Source: Halichondria panicea (lineage: Eukaryota; Porifera; Demospongiae; Suberitida; Halichondriidae). Taken from it: a DNA stretch of 64,000 nucleotides. The notes under the pieces were generated by a model, which did no database searches, had not been told where the DNA came from, and was given only the letters and a program-made list of their open reading frames with translations. Position 1 is the first letter of the stretch; the number at the start of each line of letters is the position of its first letter. The DNA is taken from contig NC_087385.1 of NCBI RefSeq assembly GCF_963675165.1, positions 842,001-906,000 of the forward strand, given 5' to 3'. A program made the position numbers and the translations under genes. This document shows, piece by piece, positions 1 through 10,345 of this stretch.

Positions 1-172
1 ATTGCACATAACCACAAGACTATAAATACATACACATGAAGTGAAAACAGAAATAACAAGATCAAAAGTCCTATACCTAACCCTAATTATATGACCCGTT
101 CCAAATTTGGGAATTAAGCATCTGAAAGAGCTTCTTCTCTAAAATGATATCATCAAAGTTCATATTTGAGTG
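1..172. repeat. Duplicated intergenic segment plus dispersed-repeat piece
   Basis: Bases 1-112 are nearly identical to 37893-37998, which lies downstream of kelch-kinase copy 4. The window therefore probably opens just downstream of another array unit lying to the left. Bases 110-172 resemble, on the opposite strand, part of the dispersed repeat found in the ATP9 intron near 50990-51040. No gene is seen. Confidence 0.7.
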
Positions 173-179
173 ATAAAAC

Positions 180-378
180 TACCGTATAGCGGGTATATTT
201 CGAGGGTATACACTTTCGCAAATTGACCGTTTAAAAGGTTTTCGGGAATTCAGAATAGCAGTCTTTCTGCAGCGTGTATGCGTGCGATATTAAATTCGTG
301 GGAATAAATGTTCGCGGTAGATGCTTGATCAGCGAAAACCACGAACATTTATACCCTCGAAATATCCGCTATACGGTA
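180..378. mobile_element. MITE with TACCGTATAG terminal inverted repeats
   Basis: The ends TACCGTATAGCGGGTATATT and its inverted partner finishing in CTATACGGTA form arms of about 30 bp. A second, more diverged member lies at 23688-23870 inside intron 4 of kelch-kinase copy 2. No transposase is encoded; the small open frame across it is a by-product of the inverted repeat. Confidence 0.7.
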
Positions 379-736
379 TTTGCCAATTTGGCCACACCAC
401 CTCTACAGTGTATTGAAGAACAAGAAGGATGTCACTATATATATAAGATAGCCATGCCAGTACACCTCAATGAACCTCTCTCCTTTGCACTGGTACTCTT
501 AGCTATCACTTTCAATTCAGTTGCCTTGGTTCTCATGGATAATAACAAGGGTGTATACGACCTTAATAAATAGCCTAAGTCTTGTTAAAGCTGCCAGATC
601 AACAGTCCTAAGGTACCTCACTCTAACACATGTCCCCTCAGCTTGTAAGGCTGGGACACACTATAATAGCTTGTATGTACACTCCTCTCAAAGGCAGCCC
701 TATACACAATCCTCCTCCTACCAGCCACCTACTCAC
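379..736. other. Remnant intron of DNAJA-like copy A
   Basis: The part from about 635 is shared with 17588-17661, and 575-700 resembles, in reverse orientation, 25995-26130. This is intron sequence downstream (on the minus strand) of the DnaJ exon at 737-905. No coding exon is recognised here. Confidence 0.55.
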
Positions 737-1309
737 CTGGTGACAGCACTGCTCCTGGTGACCTGGACACACTCACGTTCCTCCCGTCCAGGGGGTACAG
801 AGTGCAAGTGAAGCCGCACAAGGCCTCCCTTAAACTGATGCTCTTCTTCACAAACAGGTCACAGTCCACTCTCCTGTAGTCGGTGTGATCCAGCTGCTGC
901 AAGATGTGAAGATAAAAGTATTTACCAATTTGACCACACCATGGATAATAGCCCATAGACCAAGGCCAAAAAATGACATTATGGCCCCATCCAAATGCTG
1001 GATTGATAATTTAAAAGACCTCTTTCTAAGCTTTCAGAAAATCATACAATTTTTGACATTGGATTAACGGTAGGAAAGTTATGTCTGTTAAAAGATGTTC
1101 AACTACAACCCCCCTCACGTTTAATTGAATATGATCGCAACAGTTTAGTAATGCTGAGATTAGGTGATGATAACATTACAGGGTACACAGGTCTTACAAT
1201 GTGTGGATAGAGCTGCCATTCTACAGTGCTTGCAGTCTAGAGAGTAGATTACCACACATTTGTGAGTAGTTGTACTTACCTTGTCACTATGGTCGTCACC
1301 AGCAGTGTT
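737..1309 (-). pseudogene. DNAJA-like (type-A DnaJ/Hsp40) fragment, copy A
   Basis: The minus strand at 737-about 905 encodes QQLDHTDYRRVDCDLFVKK, then SISLREALCGFTC and a DGRNV stretch. This is the C-terminal client-binding beta-sandwich of type-A DnaJ co-chaperones, which hand unfolded proteins to Hsp70. The frame is open and ends at a GTGAGT donor at 736/737. A 30-nt block at 1280-1309, flanked by AG and GTAAGT, is a possible microexon and is also kept in copy B at about 18.85 kb. No J domain, zinc-finger exon or C-terminal exon is present nearby, and the frame's upstream side runs into dispersed repeat sequence, so this is a fragment rather than a working gene. The microexon is uncertain, because both copies are simply recent duplicates. 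Confidence 0.65.
906..1279. repeat. Dispersed intronic repeat and segment shared with 18.6-18.85 kb
   Basis: Bases 1005-1090, with TTTCTAAGCTTTCAGAAAAT followed by TTTTTGACATTGGAT, recur at 18590-18680 and, inverted, in the ATP9 intron at about 50810-50880. Bases 1030-1375 are nearly identical to 18610-18952, showing that the same DnaJ intron was duplicated. No gene is recognised. Confidence 0.65.
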
Positions 1310-1467
1310 CTGAAGAGACAAGACATAAAGTGTTTAGTTCACACGAGTTCAGAGGTTAAATAATAATGTAACACGTAGGAAACAAAAATTATTATAATTA
1401 TACGCTAACATCACGTGACTAGTACGATCTTTAGTTAATCATGGTATGTGTCGAAAATGGGTTGAAC

Positions 1468-2496
1468 CATAGATAGAACAGTAGGAAGGATTGGAAACGA
1501 ATGTTTGCGTGAAACACTCCGCGTTATAGGGTGTGGCTAAAACTACAAAGGATTAATCCTGTCTTGACTGCCATACAATGTGCTGTACATAGAAATGATT
1601 GTTGTTAAAAACGATTGATGTCAAAACTTCAAGTCTAAATTAACTGAATTAATGGCTGCCATCAGCAGAGCTTTGCAGCTCTCTTCTCACTCTTGCAGCT
1701 ACCAATAGCTAGCGTTCTAGTGCAGAGCTAACTACTAAGTAGAGTAGTAACACTCGGTAAACAATTTTGGCTACGTGCTCTTCTGAAAAGGCTGCAATGG
1801 CATTCCAAGTAAGCAAAACTAGCAAAAACGAAGCATTTTTTGCAAATCCACAAATTGAAAACATGGCTAGAAGCCTATAGAAACTCTTACTTGCACTTCA
1901 TTGATCCTTGAGCAGCTGTAGCAGTCTACACAGACAGACACACAAACACACTACCGTATCCCTCGCTTGCGCATGCGCACCGAGGCATAGTAAATGCTAT
2001 ACAAGAAGGAATAGCACTTACTACTATGAAGTTGTGGGAAGTCAAGGCCCGTGGTGTGTCTGAAAGTATACTACAGCAGTTTTGAAGGACTATACTGCAA
2101 ACATTTATGAACTGTTATTATTTACGGTACAGCTTATATCCATGCATAGCATGAAGCCATTCTATATAGCACTTAGATACATAATAACCAAGTCAAGTTT
2201 CCGCTTCACAGCAGGGAAAGAGAAAAGTTGACATGGAGTAAGCTAAACTCAACAAAAATTAAAAACGGAGTAAAAGACAACGGACTTAGTCAGTGGTGTA
2301 AACTTACTTCTCTAGAGTACCTCCCAGCCCCTGAGTGATCGCTAGTGGATAGGAGAGCTAGAAACAGTTGAAATATACATTCAACTAGAGTACGGTAAAA
2401 CTAAGCGAGCGCAAAATCATAACGCGGAGTGTTTCACCGGTTTACACAGAGGGGCCTGCATGGTCGTTTCCAATCCCTCCTACTGTTCAATCTATG
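1468..2496. mobile_element. 1029-bp inverted-repeat DNA transposon with GTTGAAC target duplication
   Basis: The left end CATAGATAGAACAGTAGGAA and the right end finishing in CTGTTCAATCTATG are inverted matches over about 34 bp, with further inverted similarity inwards around CACTCCGCGTTAT. The 7-mer GTTGAAC flanks both ends (1461-1467 and 2497-2503). The paralogous segment at about 19985-20010 contains GTTGAAC once and no insert, so it is a natural empty site. A MITE of the GCCTCGGTG family (about 1600-1990) sits inside. No transposase is visible, so the element is non-autonomous. Confidence 0.8.
1600..1990. mobile_element. GCCTCGGTG-family MITE, truncated copy nested in the 1468-2496 element
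   Basis: One end (CGCATGCGCACCGAGGCATA, about 1970-1990) is intact and the other is missing. The body, including TTGCAGCTACCAATAGCTAG and CCTATAGAAACTCTTACTTG, is shared with 17940-18500, about 19000-19560 and 60840-61426. No coding capacity is seen. Confidence 0.7.
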
Positions 2497-2699
2497 GTTG
2501 AACGTACCAACTGAAATAGCATTTTTTAAGCTTTCAGGATACCACAAAGTCACTGAAAGTAGGTAACCAGAAATAAATTAATTGGGCCTTTCAAAAATTG
2601 GCACTTGGGACCATCGTGGACCATCGTCCTGTAAGTGGCTGCTTATTCACTACTGCATTATGCTCAGTATTCACTGGAGAATTGTGCTCCCTTTTGTAG

Positions 2700-3118
2700 G
2701 TGGACAGAGTGTATTTTGAAGTGGAGCTGCCAAGGACTAGTGGACTCCCTAACACCTCCATGTTTGTCTCCAAGGTGACCGCCCGGGGAAACACTTTATG
2801 CACTGGAGTGTATAATGCATACCATACCATACAGTGGAACCTTGTAACATTGGGGGATAAGATATTGGCCATTATACAGAGGTGTCCTTTGTTGAGGGGT
2901 TGTTTTGTACTGGGTACTTGACCTTTTATTTATATCTGCTGTTTGTCTTTCTGCAGAATGGTTGTTAAGTTCCACTGTATTATACGATTATTATATTACA
3001 TGTCATAACAAAGTACATGAACCTAATACGAATATAGGAGTGGTGTGTTGGACGGACGGTCGATTATATTGCTCAGAGATTCAAACTAAAGAACGACAAT
3101 CACAAAGCACATGCTTAA
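2700..3118 (+). pseudogene. ZFAND1-like C-terminal fragment, copy A
   Basis: Two adjacent exon-like blocks fit together. Block 2700-2774 encodes DRVYFEVELPRTSG then SMFVSK and ends at GTGACC; block 3038-3118 encodes EWCVGRTVDYIAQRFKLKND. Joined, they resemble the ubiquitin-like C-terminal domain of ZFAND1, an AN1 zinc-finger protein that works with p97 and the proteasome at stress granules. In this copy the last codon before the donor is TAA (3116-3118), where copy B at 32595-32675 has CAA. The following exon is lost, because similarity to copy B stops at its acceptor. The N-terminal AN1 fingers are not seen. The intron holds a small Tigger/mariner-like repeat. The assignment rests on recalled family similarity. 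Confidence 0.6.
2832..2981. mobile_element. Small mariner/Tigger-like MITE in the ZFAND1-like intron
   Basis: It starts TACAGTGGAACCTTG and ends AAGTTCCACTGTA, a short inverted repeat typical of pogo/Tigger ends. The same element sits in the corresponding intron of copy B at about 32372-32535, so it was inserted before the segment was duplicated. Confidence 0.55.
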
Positions 3119-3200
3119 GTAAGTGAGACCACTAATACACTAACTGTTTGAGTGGCTCCTAGGTACTAGTTACAGGGAACTCCCACGCCCATAAGTGAAT

Positions 3201-3787
3201 TACCTTAAGGACACTATTTTAAACGGGTACTAAATTTGGCGGTTTGGAGACCTACCAATTTGGCAGGTACTAATTTTAGCTATTTCATAATTCAGTTTCC
3301 AAATTTTTTAATTAGCGATAGGAATAATTATCACACACAATTGAATTGAATGAATTAGCTAGTGTCACAAACAATGCATTCAAAAGGGTCCTCTGGTGGT
3401 AAAACAGTTGTTCCATCCAATAGTCCTGATATGCCAGCCTTCATCCATCCATTATATATGACTTTTCTTCCTTTCTCAGTTGAAAAGAAGTTATACAAGT
3501 TAACTAACCATTGGGCATGGAGTGGTTTAATCACTGAAAGACGAAAGTCAACTTCAACATCTTCAAGAATACACTACTAAACTAGTACTATACTGTACGT
3601 ACATATACATGTATTATATTTGTTGTACTAGACCTATAATGATAGCTAATAGACTACTTCCATTTAAACGAATTTTAAAAATTTCTTTGGTTAAATAAAA
3701 GTATGCGAGTACTTATATTAGCGGTTTGGGTCGTTCTCGCTAAAAACGCTAAATTTAATACCCGTTTATAATAGTGACCTTAAGGTA
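3201..3787. mobile_element. 587-bp non-autonomous element with TACCTTAAGG inverted ends
   Basis: The left end TACCTTAAGGACACTATTTT and the inverted right end reading to CCTTAAGGTA match over about 38 bp, including AAACGGGTA. The interior has a 72-residue open frame (3362-3580) with no recognisable domain. No clear target-site duplication could be assigned. Confidence 0.65.
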
Positions 3788-4311
3788 TCATCAGCCACTT
3801 CTGTAGAGTTAGTTTTGATTTGGAAAAAAAACTTCCGTGTCTTATTGATTTTCTTGGTTTGCATTGCCTGCACCACCAACTAACTTGATCAGACACATCA
3901 CGTCGTGGTTTTTTGGACATTGGGATGTTACACCTATTGTGAATGGTCGTATATAATTTGTTGCTGCTACATTGCTTATTAATTTTTATTAACAGTTGCT
4001 GCTACATTGCTTATAATTAATAATTGATTTTTATTATTTATAATTATTTATCAGTCAACTCATGGTTGGTTATACCTTGAGCAATCACAGGTAGATGCCA
4101 GCAAGTGTCTCTGTCTTAAATACTGGATGATACCTGCCACTCCACCAAACAACACTGGTCCTATCACCAAAAAAGACATAGTTTGTATTCTACTTCTTCA
4201 ATTTCGCGGTAAACTTGCAGCAAGCACATGGCTTCCTGTGTCCCGCCCACTCCCGCCCACACGTTTATGAATCTAATTAGCGAGGTGCCGTATATGACAC
4301 CTGATCCTAAT
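3788..4311. other. AT-rich intergenic stretch without a recognised gene
   Basis: Contains a short local duplication, GTTGCTGCTACATTGCTTAT, at about 3959 and 3993. No open frame, RNA gene or element end is supported. Confidence 0.5.
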
Positions 4312-4510
4312 TTTTATTGCTTTTTAGTAAATTAATATCACTGCTTTTTAGTAAACATCACTGCTTTTTAATAAGTATCACTGCTTTTTACTAAACATCA
4401 CTGCTTTTTACTAAATATCACTGTTTTTTACTAAATATCACTGCTTTTTACTAAAATAATATCACTGCTTTTTAGTAAACTAAACATCACTGTTTTGCAC
4501 TGCTTTTTAT
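4312..4510. repeat. AT-rich minisatellite, about 20-bp unit
   Basis: About nine imperfect copies of ATCACTGCTTTTTACTAA, with small variations in spacing and in the ACTAA/AGTAA ending. The array is non-coding. Confidence 0.75.
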
Positions 4511-5090
4511 TAGTCTGGCCCCAGACCACTCCCTTGCACGTGATCTGACATGTGCCAGGGAGAGGGTCTGGCATTTAGAGTCACTTTTCTTGGTTCAGAT
4601 GTCAAAATTTGACATCTCCAATCAGATTCGCAAGAATGCAATTAAACTGTCACATGATTCCACTTCACAGAGGAGGTTGATAGTACTTGACCTTTGTCAT
4701 TTTTAAAACTATGCCAGTAGGCAATGGCTAACTTAAATTCCTGTATACATCAACTAAAAATGTTATTTCAAGTACAGAGAATCTTTCAAATTTCACTAAA
4801 TCTGTATAGGAGTAGAGATAATAGCCAGCCAGTTTTACCATCATCACCACGCCCATTTTCGACACCCCCGGTACGATATAGGTTGACCTTTGACCTTTAA
4901 TTAGAGATGTCAGACCAGAAGTAGTGCGTGGGCGTATTTTCATACAGTAATTCAATGGTAAAAAACGGAACCAGAATGTGAGTGAACAAGAAGGGCTTTC
5001 CGCAAGCCCTGGAAGAGTCTAGCAAACAACAGCTGTTCCCAGGGGTAAAAAATAGCGTAGAATTTGATTTTTATAACAGTTTTTATGATT
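4511..5090. other. Intergenic stretch left of the LTR element
   Basis: Part of it (about 4500-4605, including AGTCACTTTTCTTGGTT) resembles 11408-11480, so it probably belongs to another dispersed repeat. No gene is recognised. Confidence 0.45.
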
Positions 5091-5095
5091 TTAGC

Positions 5096-5242
5096 TGTCG
5101 TAACTTAGCTAGGTCTGGACTCACCGCTAAGTTACCAACTCAGTACTGGTTTACAGTTGACAGTTTAATAGAGACTAAAAACATTGAGAACACGCGTACA
5201 TAAATAGTACACATAGAACAGGAAGTAAACTAAACCACAACA
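5096..5242 (-). repeat. 3' LTR of the Ty3/gypsy element
   Basis: 147 bp, TG...CA ends, identical by eye to 9353-9499. It follows the purine-rich tract on the element's own strand. Confidence 0.92.
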
Positions 5243-5344
5243 TTCCTCCTTCCTTTAGTGAGGACTCACAAAATTAACTAATGACAAAAATCATTCAACT
5301 AATGACAAAACAATACCAATAAAATACCAGTTTCCAATCAATAA

Positions 5345-6511
5345 CTACCATTTAGGTTCATATCGATCCACAGTCTTACGGTTACGCTTAGGATATACTT
5401 TAATCGCAGTTGCAGGTTTTGAGACAACACCTTGACTAGGGACGTCGACAGGTGGTTCTACACCAACTTCAGGTAAAGGGGAGCTGTTTCCAGGAGTACT
5501 ATCAGCTTGAGGTGCATACGGTGTGGTCAATTCGTCAGGAAGAATTGCATTCGGAATAGGGACCTCTTCTGGCTCGGTAGGTTCGTCTACTGTTCGGTTC
5601 CGAACCTGGTCCACATGACACCTTCGCACTTGACCATTCTGCATCTTCGCTCGAAACGATACTGGTCCTGTCTTTTCCTGTATCACACCCGGTAACCAAC
5701 GATTTCCTGACTGGTAATTTCTGACATACACCAGGTCTCCGGGCTCAAAACTTCTTTCGCGAGCACGGTTGTCGTGTTGTTTCACCTGTTTTGCTTGTTG
5801 ACGTTCAACTCTCTCTGCTGTGTTCGGTTTAAGCAGATCTAGACGAGATCGTGGTCGACGACCTAACAAAAGTTCACTTGGGGATTGTCCAGTGGTTGAC
5901 TGTGCAGTTAACCTGTAAGCAAATAACACCGTTGCAAGTCTACTGCGCATCGAACCTTTTGTTTCCTTCTTAAGTCCCTTCTTAACTACTTGCACTGCTC
6001 GTTCAGCCAGGCCATTTGTAGAGGGGTGATAAGGGGCAGACAGAATTTGGTTGATACCATTTTTCTTCAGGAATCCTTTGAATTCTGCACTAGTGAAACA
6101 TGTGCCATTGTCAGACACAACACACTCTGGTAGGCCAAATTGAGAAAACAAAAACCGTAGTTCTTCGATCACTACTCGGGATGTCGAGCCAGATGTTGGA
6201 ATTGCTTCAATCCATTTTGAATGGGCATCAATGATAATCAAAAACATTTGTCCGTGAATGGGACCAGCATAATCGATATGCAATCTGGCCCACGGGCGTG
6301 TAGGCCAAGCCCAAGGATGGAGTGGGGCAACAGGTGGTTTTGACTGTTGTTGTTGACAGGGAATGCAATCTTGTACCGTCTCTTCGACGTCTTTCGAAAT
6401 ACCAGGCCACCACACATACATACGCGATAGTCCTTTCATGCGAGTGGTGCCAGGATGTCCTTCGTGCAGTTGTACGAGCACATCACCTCGGTAGGTCTTG
6501 GGTACCACCAC
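5345..6511 (-). pseudogene. Integrase part of pol, frameshifted from the upstream frame
   Basis: 388 codons without an own start context. An N-terminal HHCC zinc-binding region (H-EGH ... CIPC) is followed by the DDE core: D in HIDYAGP, D in VVSDNGT and E in TNGLAERAV, all present. The C-terminal half is basic and then proline-rich, ending in a YEPKW tail typical of gypsy integrases; no chromodomain is seen. All catalytic residues are kept, so the single shift near 6520 is the only visible lesion. Confidence 0.88.
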
Positions 6512-9324
6512 ACGATTTCCCCACAGTGTACTGAAAGTTCTTCTCGTCGCTCATAAAAGGGCATTAGACTGGTTTCCATGGCGGAACGGTGTGGCCATCC
6601 TTGTTGCACATACTGGTGAATAGTAGAGAGTTCTGGGTCTCGTCTGGTAGCCTCTTTGATATGTGCAGCCGTGATCGGTGAGGAATCGAGATGTTCCAGT
6701 AAGAGCACCAGTTCTGGTGGTGTTCGGTCATCAGGAACAGTGTCAGTTAAGGGCAGACGACTCAAAGCATCTGCATTACCGTGAGCTGTAGTGTTTCGGA
6801 ACTTCAGCTCGTACTCGTACATCGACAGTGCCAATGACCATCGACGAATCCTTGCGGAGGCTTGTAATGAGGTTGGTTTCTGTCCACTCAGCAGGCTCAA
6901 TAACGGTTTGTGATCCGTAATTAGAGTGAATTTTCGACCAAATAGGTATGCATAGAATTTCTTTACTCCGAAAACACAGGACAGTCCTTCCTTTTCAAGC
7001 TGCGAGTAATTTCTTTCAGCCGAATTCAAAGTCCTAGAAGCATAGGCTATCGGTCTCTCGGTACCATCAGGCATTTGGTGAGCAAGTACGGCTCCAATTC
7101 CGTATGCAGAGGCATCGCAGGCCAGAACAATAGGTAATTGGGGGTTGTAATGAGCTAACAGATTTGTTGATGTCAGCAGCTGTTTCGACCTGTTAAAAGC
7201 AAGTTCTTGCTCAGATGACCATTCCCATGGCACATCTTTGTTTAACAGCTTGTACAATGGTGTTAAGCGAGTGGCTAGATTCGGTAGGAACTTCCCATAA
7301 TAAGAAATCAATCCAATGTAGGACCTCAGTTCCGTCACATTGGTAGGGGTAGGTGCTTGCTGGACAGCACGGACTTTCTCAGGTAAGGGTCGGATACCCT
7401 TAGCGTCAACCAGGTGACCCAAAAACTCGACAGATGGAGCCATGAACGTGCACTTGCCTCGTTTGGCTCGCAAACCAGCTTCGGATAGGCGTTTCAACAC
7501 TTCCTCGAGTGATTTCAGGTTCTCCGCTTCGGTTGCACTAGAGATCAAAATGTCGTCCAAATACACCACTACCCCAGCAATACCCTGTAGCAGGGTCTCC
7601 ATGGTCTTCTGAAAAATGCCAGGGGCTGATGACACTCCAAAAGGTAATCTCGTGTATTGGAACAACCCTTTTAGGGTGTTGATTACCACATAGTTCTGAG
7701 ATTGGGTGTCAAGCTTTAACTGTTGATAAGCTTGTGTCAGATCTAATTTAGTAAAGATCTTTCCGTCAGCCAGGGTTGCAAATAAATCTTCCACCTTCGG
7801 CAGGGGGTAACGATGGAGTTTAGAAACGGGGTTAACTGTCATTCGGAAATCGCCACATATTCTCACACTCGTTCGATCACTCTTTAACACTGCCACAATT
7901 GGTGCGGCCCATTCAGCATAGTCCACGGGCTTCAGAGTGCCTTCCTGAACCAGCCTCTCCAGTTCCTCTTCAACTTTCGTTCGCATAGCATATGGAAGAC
8001 GTCTGGCTTTGTTAAAACGGGGAACAGCATCAGCGTCCACTACAAGGGAGGCTTCTTGTCCCTGGTACGTACCCAGTCCTTTCTGGAACACATCGGGGTA
8101 CTTGGCCAGTAAGTCCTGTAAACCTGGAGCTTGGGTATAGTGAATGTTAGACCAATTCAACTTAATAGCATTTAGCCAGTTCCTGCCAAACAACAAAGGT
8201 CCATTCCCTTGAACAACAACAAGAGGTAAGGTCACCTTTTTGTTATCATACACAACCTCAACATCAAAGCTTCCCATTACTACAAGGGGTTCCTTTGAGT
8301 AGGTCTGTAAGTTGATATCAGATGGGTCTAAGCTCCTCCCTGGCCACAACTGTTTGTACTGTGACTCTGATACTAGAGATACTGAGGCACCTGTGTCTAG
8401 TTCCATACACACAGTAGTACCCTCTATACTCACGGGTACTTTTATTGGGGGCTGGTAGATCCTGTGGATTCCTCCAACTTCTTCTACCATCAGCAGGAAG
8501 TCTTCGTCATCTGATTCTCCAGACTCTCTTGCTTGGTTTATTCCAGCCCTTTTCTTATACTTGTCATGTCGAGGGAACTTCTTCGGGTTTGGGCGTCCCT
8601 TGGCAGCTCGACACATCTTTTGCAAGTGTCCCACTTTATGACATCCTCTACACACAAAGTCCTTGTACGGGCAGTCATTGCCACTGTGACTCGTCTTGCC
8701 ACATCGATAACACTTCGAGTTAGTTTTAATCGGTTTCGGCGTCTGTTTCTGGACATAATGTACTCCTTCTTTATGGGATTCGCTTCCCATCTCACGAAGG
8801 TTCTTCTCTGCAGTCTCAGAACCTTGAGCAATCTGAATAGCCGTAGCCAATGTCAGCTCTCGTTCTGCTAGCAGCTTCTTCTGTATGTAGGTGTCCTTGA
8901 CTCCCCACACTAGCCTGTCACGTAGCACTTTGTCCAATGCAGCACCGTAATTACAAAATTCGGCTAGCTTCCTCAGCGCAGCTACATAGTCAGCAATAGA
9001 CTCTCCTTCTTTCTTCGCTCTAGAGTTGAATCGGAAACGTTGCATGACTTCGGTAGGCCTCGGACTGTAGTGTGCAGTAAGCACTTCCACCAGCTCCTCA
9101 AATGTTTTCTCTGCAGGCCTTGCTGGTGCAATTAGACTTCGCAGCAGATTGTAGGCACTACGGCCCACTACTGCGAGAAAGGTAGCTCTCTTCTTCACAG
9201 CACTACCATCTCCAGTGATATCGTTCGCAACAAAAAACTGTTCGAGTCTCTCCACATACTGCGGCCATTCCTCCAACGCTGGATCGAATTGCTCGAGGTG
9301 CCCAAGCAGTCCTGTAGCCATCAT
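6436..9324 (-). CDS. Gag-Pol polyprotein (gag, protease, RT, RNase H) of the LTR element
   Basis: 962 codons. A retrotransposon Gag domain (about 10-180) is followed by two CX2CX4HX4C zinc knuckles (205-218 and 225-238), the aspartic protease motif LDTGASVS (D310), reverse transcriptase with YLDD at 588-591, and RNase H with LACDAS (D737). Gag and pol share one frame, with no separating shift. After about residue 930 the frame leaves the expected pol sequence and ends in unrelated residues; the integrase continues in another frame from about 6511 down. The break lies near 6515-6530, between RNase H and integrase, and looks like a small deletion rather than a programmed shift. Its job is copying the element through RNA in a virus-like particle. 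Confidence 0.9.
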   Translation of the reverse strand: MMATGLLGHLEQFDPALEEWPQYVERLEQFFVANDITGDGSAVKKRATFLAVVGRSAYNLLRSLIAPARPAEKTFEELVEVLTAHYSPRPTEVMQRFRFNSRAKKEGESIADYVAALRKLAEFCNYGAALDKVLRDRLVWGVKDTYIQKKLLAERELTLATAIQIAQGSETAEKNLREMGSESHKEGVHYVQKQTPKPIKTNSKCYRCGKTSHSGNDCPYKDFVCRGCHKVGHLQKMCRAAKGRPNPKKFPRHDKYKKRAGINQARESGESDDEDFLLMVEEVGGIHRIYQPPIKVPVSIEGTTVCMELDTGASVSLVSESQYKQLWPGRSLDPSDINLQTYSKEPLVVMGSFDVEVVYDNKKVTLPLVVVQGNGPLLFGRNWLNAIKLNWSNIHYTQAPGLQDLLAKYPDVFQKGLGTYQGQEASLVVDADAVPRFNKARRLPYAMRTKVEEELERLVQEGTLKPVDYAEWAAPIVAVLKSDRTSVRICGDFRMTVNPVSKLHRYPLPKVEDLFATLADGKIFTKLDLTQAYQQLKLDTQSQNYVVINTLKGLFQYTRLPFGVSSAPGIFQKTMETLLQGIAGVVVYLDDILISSATEAENLKSLEEVLKRLSEAGLRAKRGKCTFMAPSVEFLGHLVDAKGIRPLPEKVRAVQQAPTPTNVTELRSYIGLISYYGKFLPNLATRLTPLYKLLNKDVPWEWSSEQELAFNRSKQLLTSTNLLAHYNPQLPIVLACDASAYGIGAVLAHQMPDGTERPIAYASRTLNSAERNYSQLEKEGLSCVFGVKKFYAYLFGRKFTLITDHKPLLSLLSGQKPTSLQASARIRRWSLALSMYEYELKFRNTTAHGNADALSRLPLTDTVPDDRTPPELVLLLEHLDSSPITAAHIKEATRRDPELSTIHQYVQQGWPHRSAMETSLMPFYERREELSVHCGEIVWWYPRPTEVMCSYNCTKDILAPLA

Positions 9325-9352
9325 AGAGTTCTAACTCCTCGTCGCCAATTTA

Positions 9353-9499
9353 TGTCGTAACTTAGCTAGGTCTGGACTCACCGCTAAGTTACCAACTCAG
9401 TACTGGTTTACAGTTGACAGTTTAATAGAGACTAAAAACATTGAGAACACGCGTACATAAATAGTACACATAGAACAGGAAGTAAACTAAACCACAACA
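9353..9499 (-). repeat. 5' LTR of the Ty3/gypsy element
   Basis: 147 bp, identical to 5096-5242. On the minus strand it is followed by the TGG-starting primer-binding-site candidate and then the gag start codon at 9324. At 147 bp this LTR is short for the group. Confidence 0.92.
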
Positions 9500-9504
9500 T
9501 TAGC

Positions 9505-10336
9505 ATTTGATGCTTGTTTTGTGTGTGATTTTTTCTCAAAGGTGATCATCATTTTGGCAACCAAACATGAAAATGAACAAAAACACAAGTGAGCATGTCT
9601 TTCATCTCTAACTCTCTCCAGATTATGCAAAAAGTTGCTACAATAAGCTTTTATTTCTTGCGGAATCACATATTGCATGGATAGATGGGTGGAGCTGAGA
9701 ATAGAAATGCAGTAAAATCAAGCCAAGTGTACCAATAGATGTATTTATTTCTTAGAAGTTACTGAAAGTAATTATTGAAGCAATCTGAAAGCCTCTGTTG
9801 AAAAGAAACAAGAAAGATTGGAGAGAATTCCAAGGACAACAATGTAATCTATTAAAACTATTAAATTGCAAGAACTGATTCAATTTGCACACAAAACAAG
9901 ACAAGAGTAATCTACTGTATTAATTAGAAGCTATCAACAGAGTTGTATCATAGATTTATAGTTGTATGGCCTTAAATCTACATCACACTAAAAACTAATT
10001 ATTTAGACCAAATGAAATTGACAGAAAAGTTGCTTATAAAGATCAAGAAACAGATACAAGCGTAAGGTGAACATTGATGAGAGTTCTAAAACATGATACA
10101 ATATACTGAAAAGATAGTATGGTTACTTTAAATCCAAAAGAACTCTCTGAAGCAGGAGACATCACACTATTATAGGGACATCATAAAGATATACATTACA
10201 GAAACATTATAAACTTCATAATAAATATCAAATGGTTACAATGTTAACTCCTGAGTCCTGAGTGTCCATTTCATACTTTTTTAAAAGAGAATAGACCAAG
10301 CGGTTCAGCAGATATGCTAACTTTAAGATCATTTCC
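9505..10336. other. Intergenic stretch between two mobile elements
   Basis: AT-rich, with a run of A-rich sequence. No long open frame, element end or RNA gene is recognised. Confidence 0.5.
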
Positions 10337-10345
10337 GGTATTAAC

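Larger units (their letters stand above)
5096..9499 (-). mobile_element. Ty3/gypsy LTR retrotransposon, nearly complete
   Basis: Two direct repeats of 147 bp (5096-5242 and 9353-9499) read TGTCGTAACTTAGC to ACCACAACA and were identical on reading. TTAGC flanks the element on both sides (5091-5095, 9500-9504) as a 5-bp target duplication. Internally the minus strand has a primer-binding-site-like TGGCGACGAGGAGTTAG next to the 5' LTR, gag-pol, and a purine-rich tract (complement of TTCCTCCTTCCTTTAG) next to the 3' LTR. The order protease, RT, RNase H, integrase is that of the Ty3/gypsy (Metaviridae) group. Identical LTRs point to a recent insertion. A frameshift splits pol, so this copy is probably not autonomous. 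Confidence 0.93.

Noticed and set aside
5507-9678. Plus-strand frames inside the LTR element
   Set aside because: Antisense to gag-pol, without domains.
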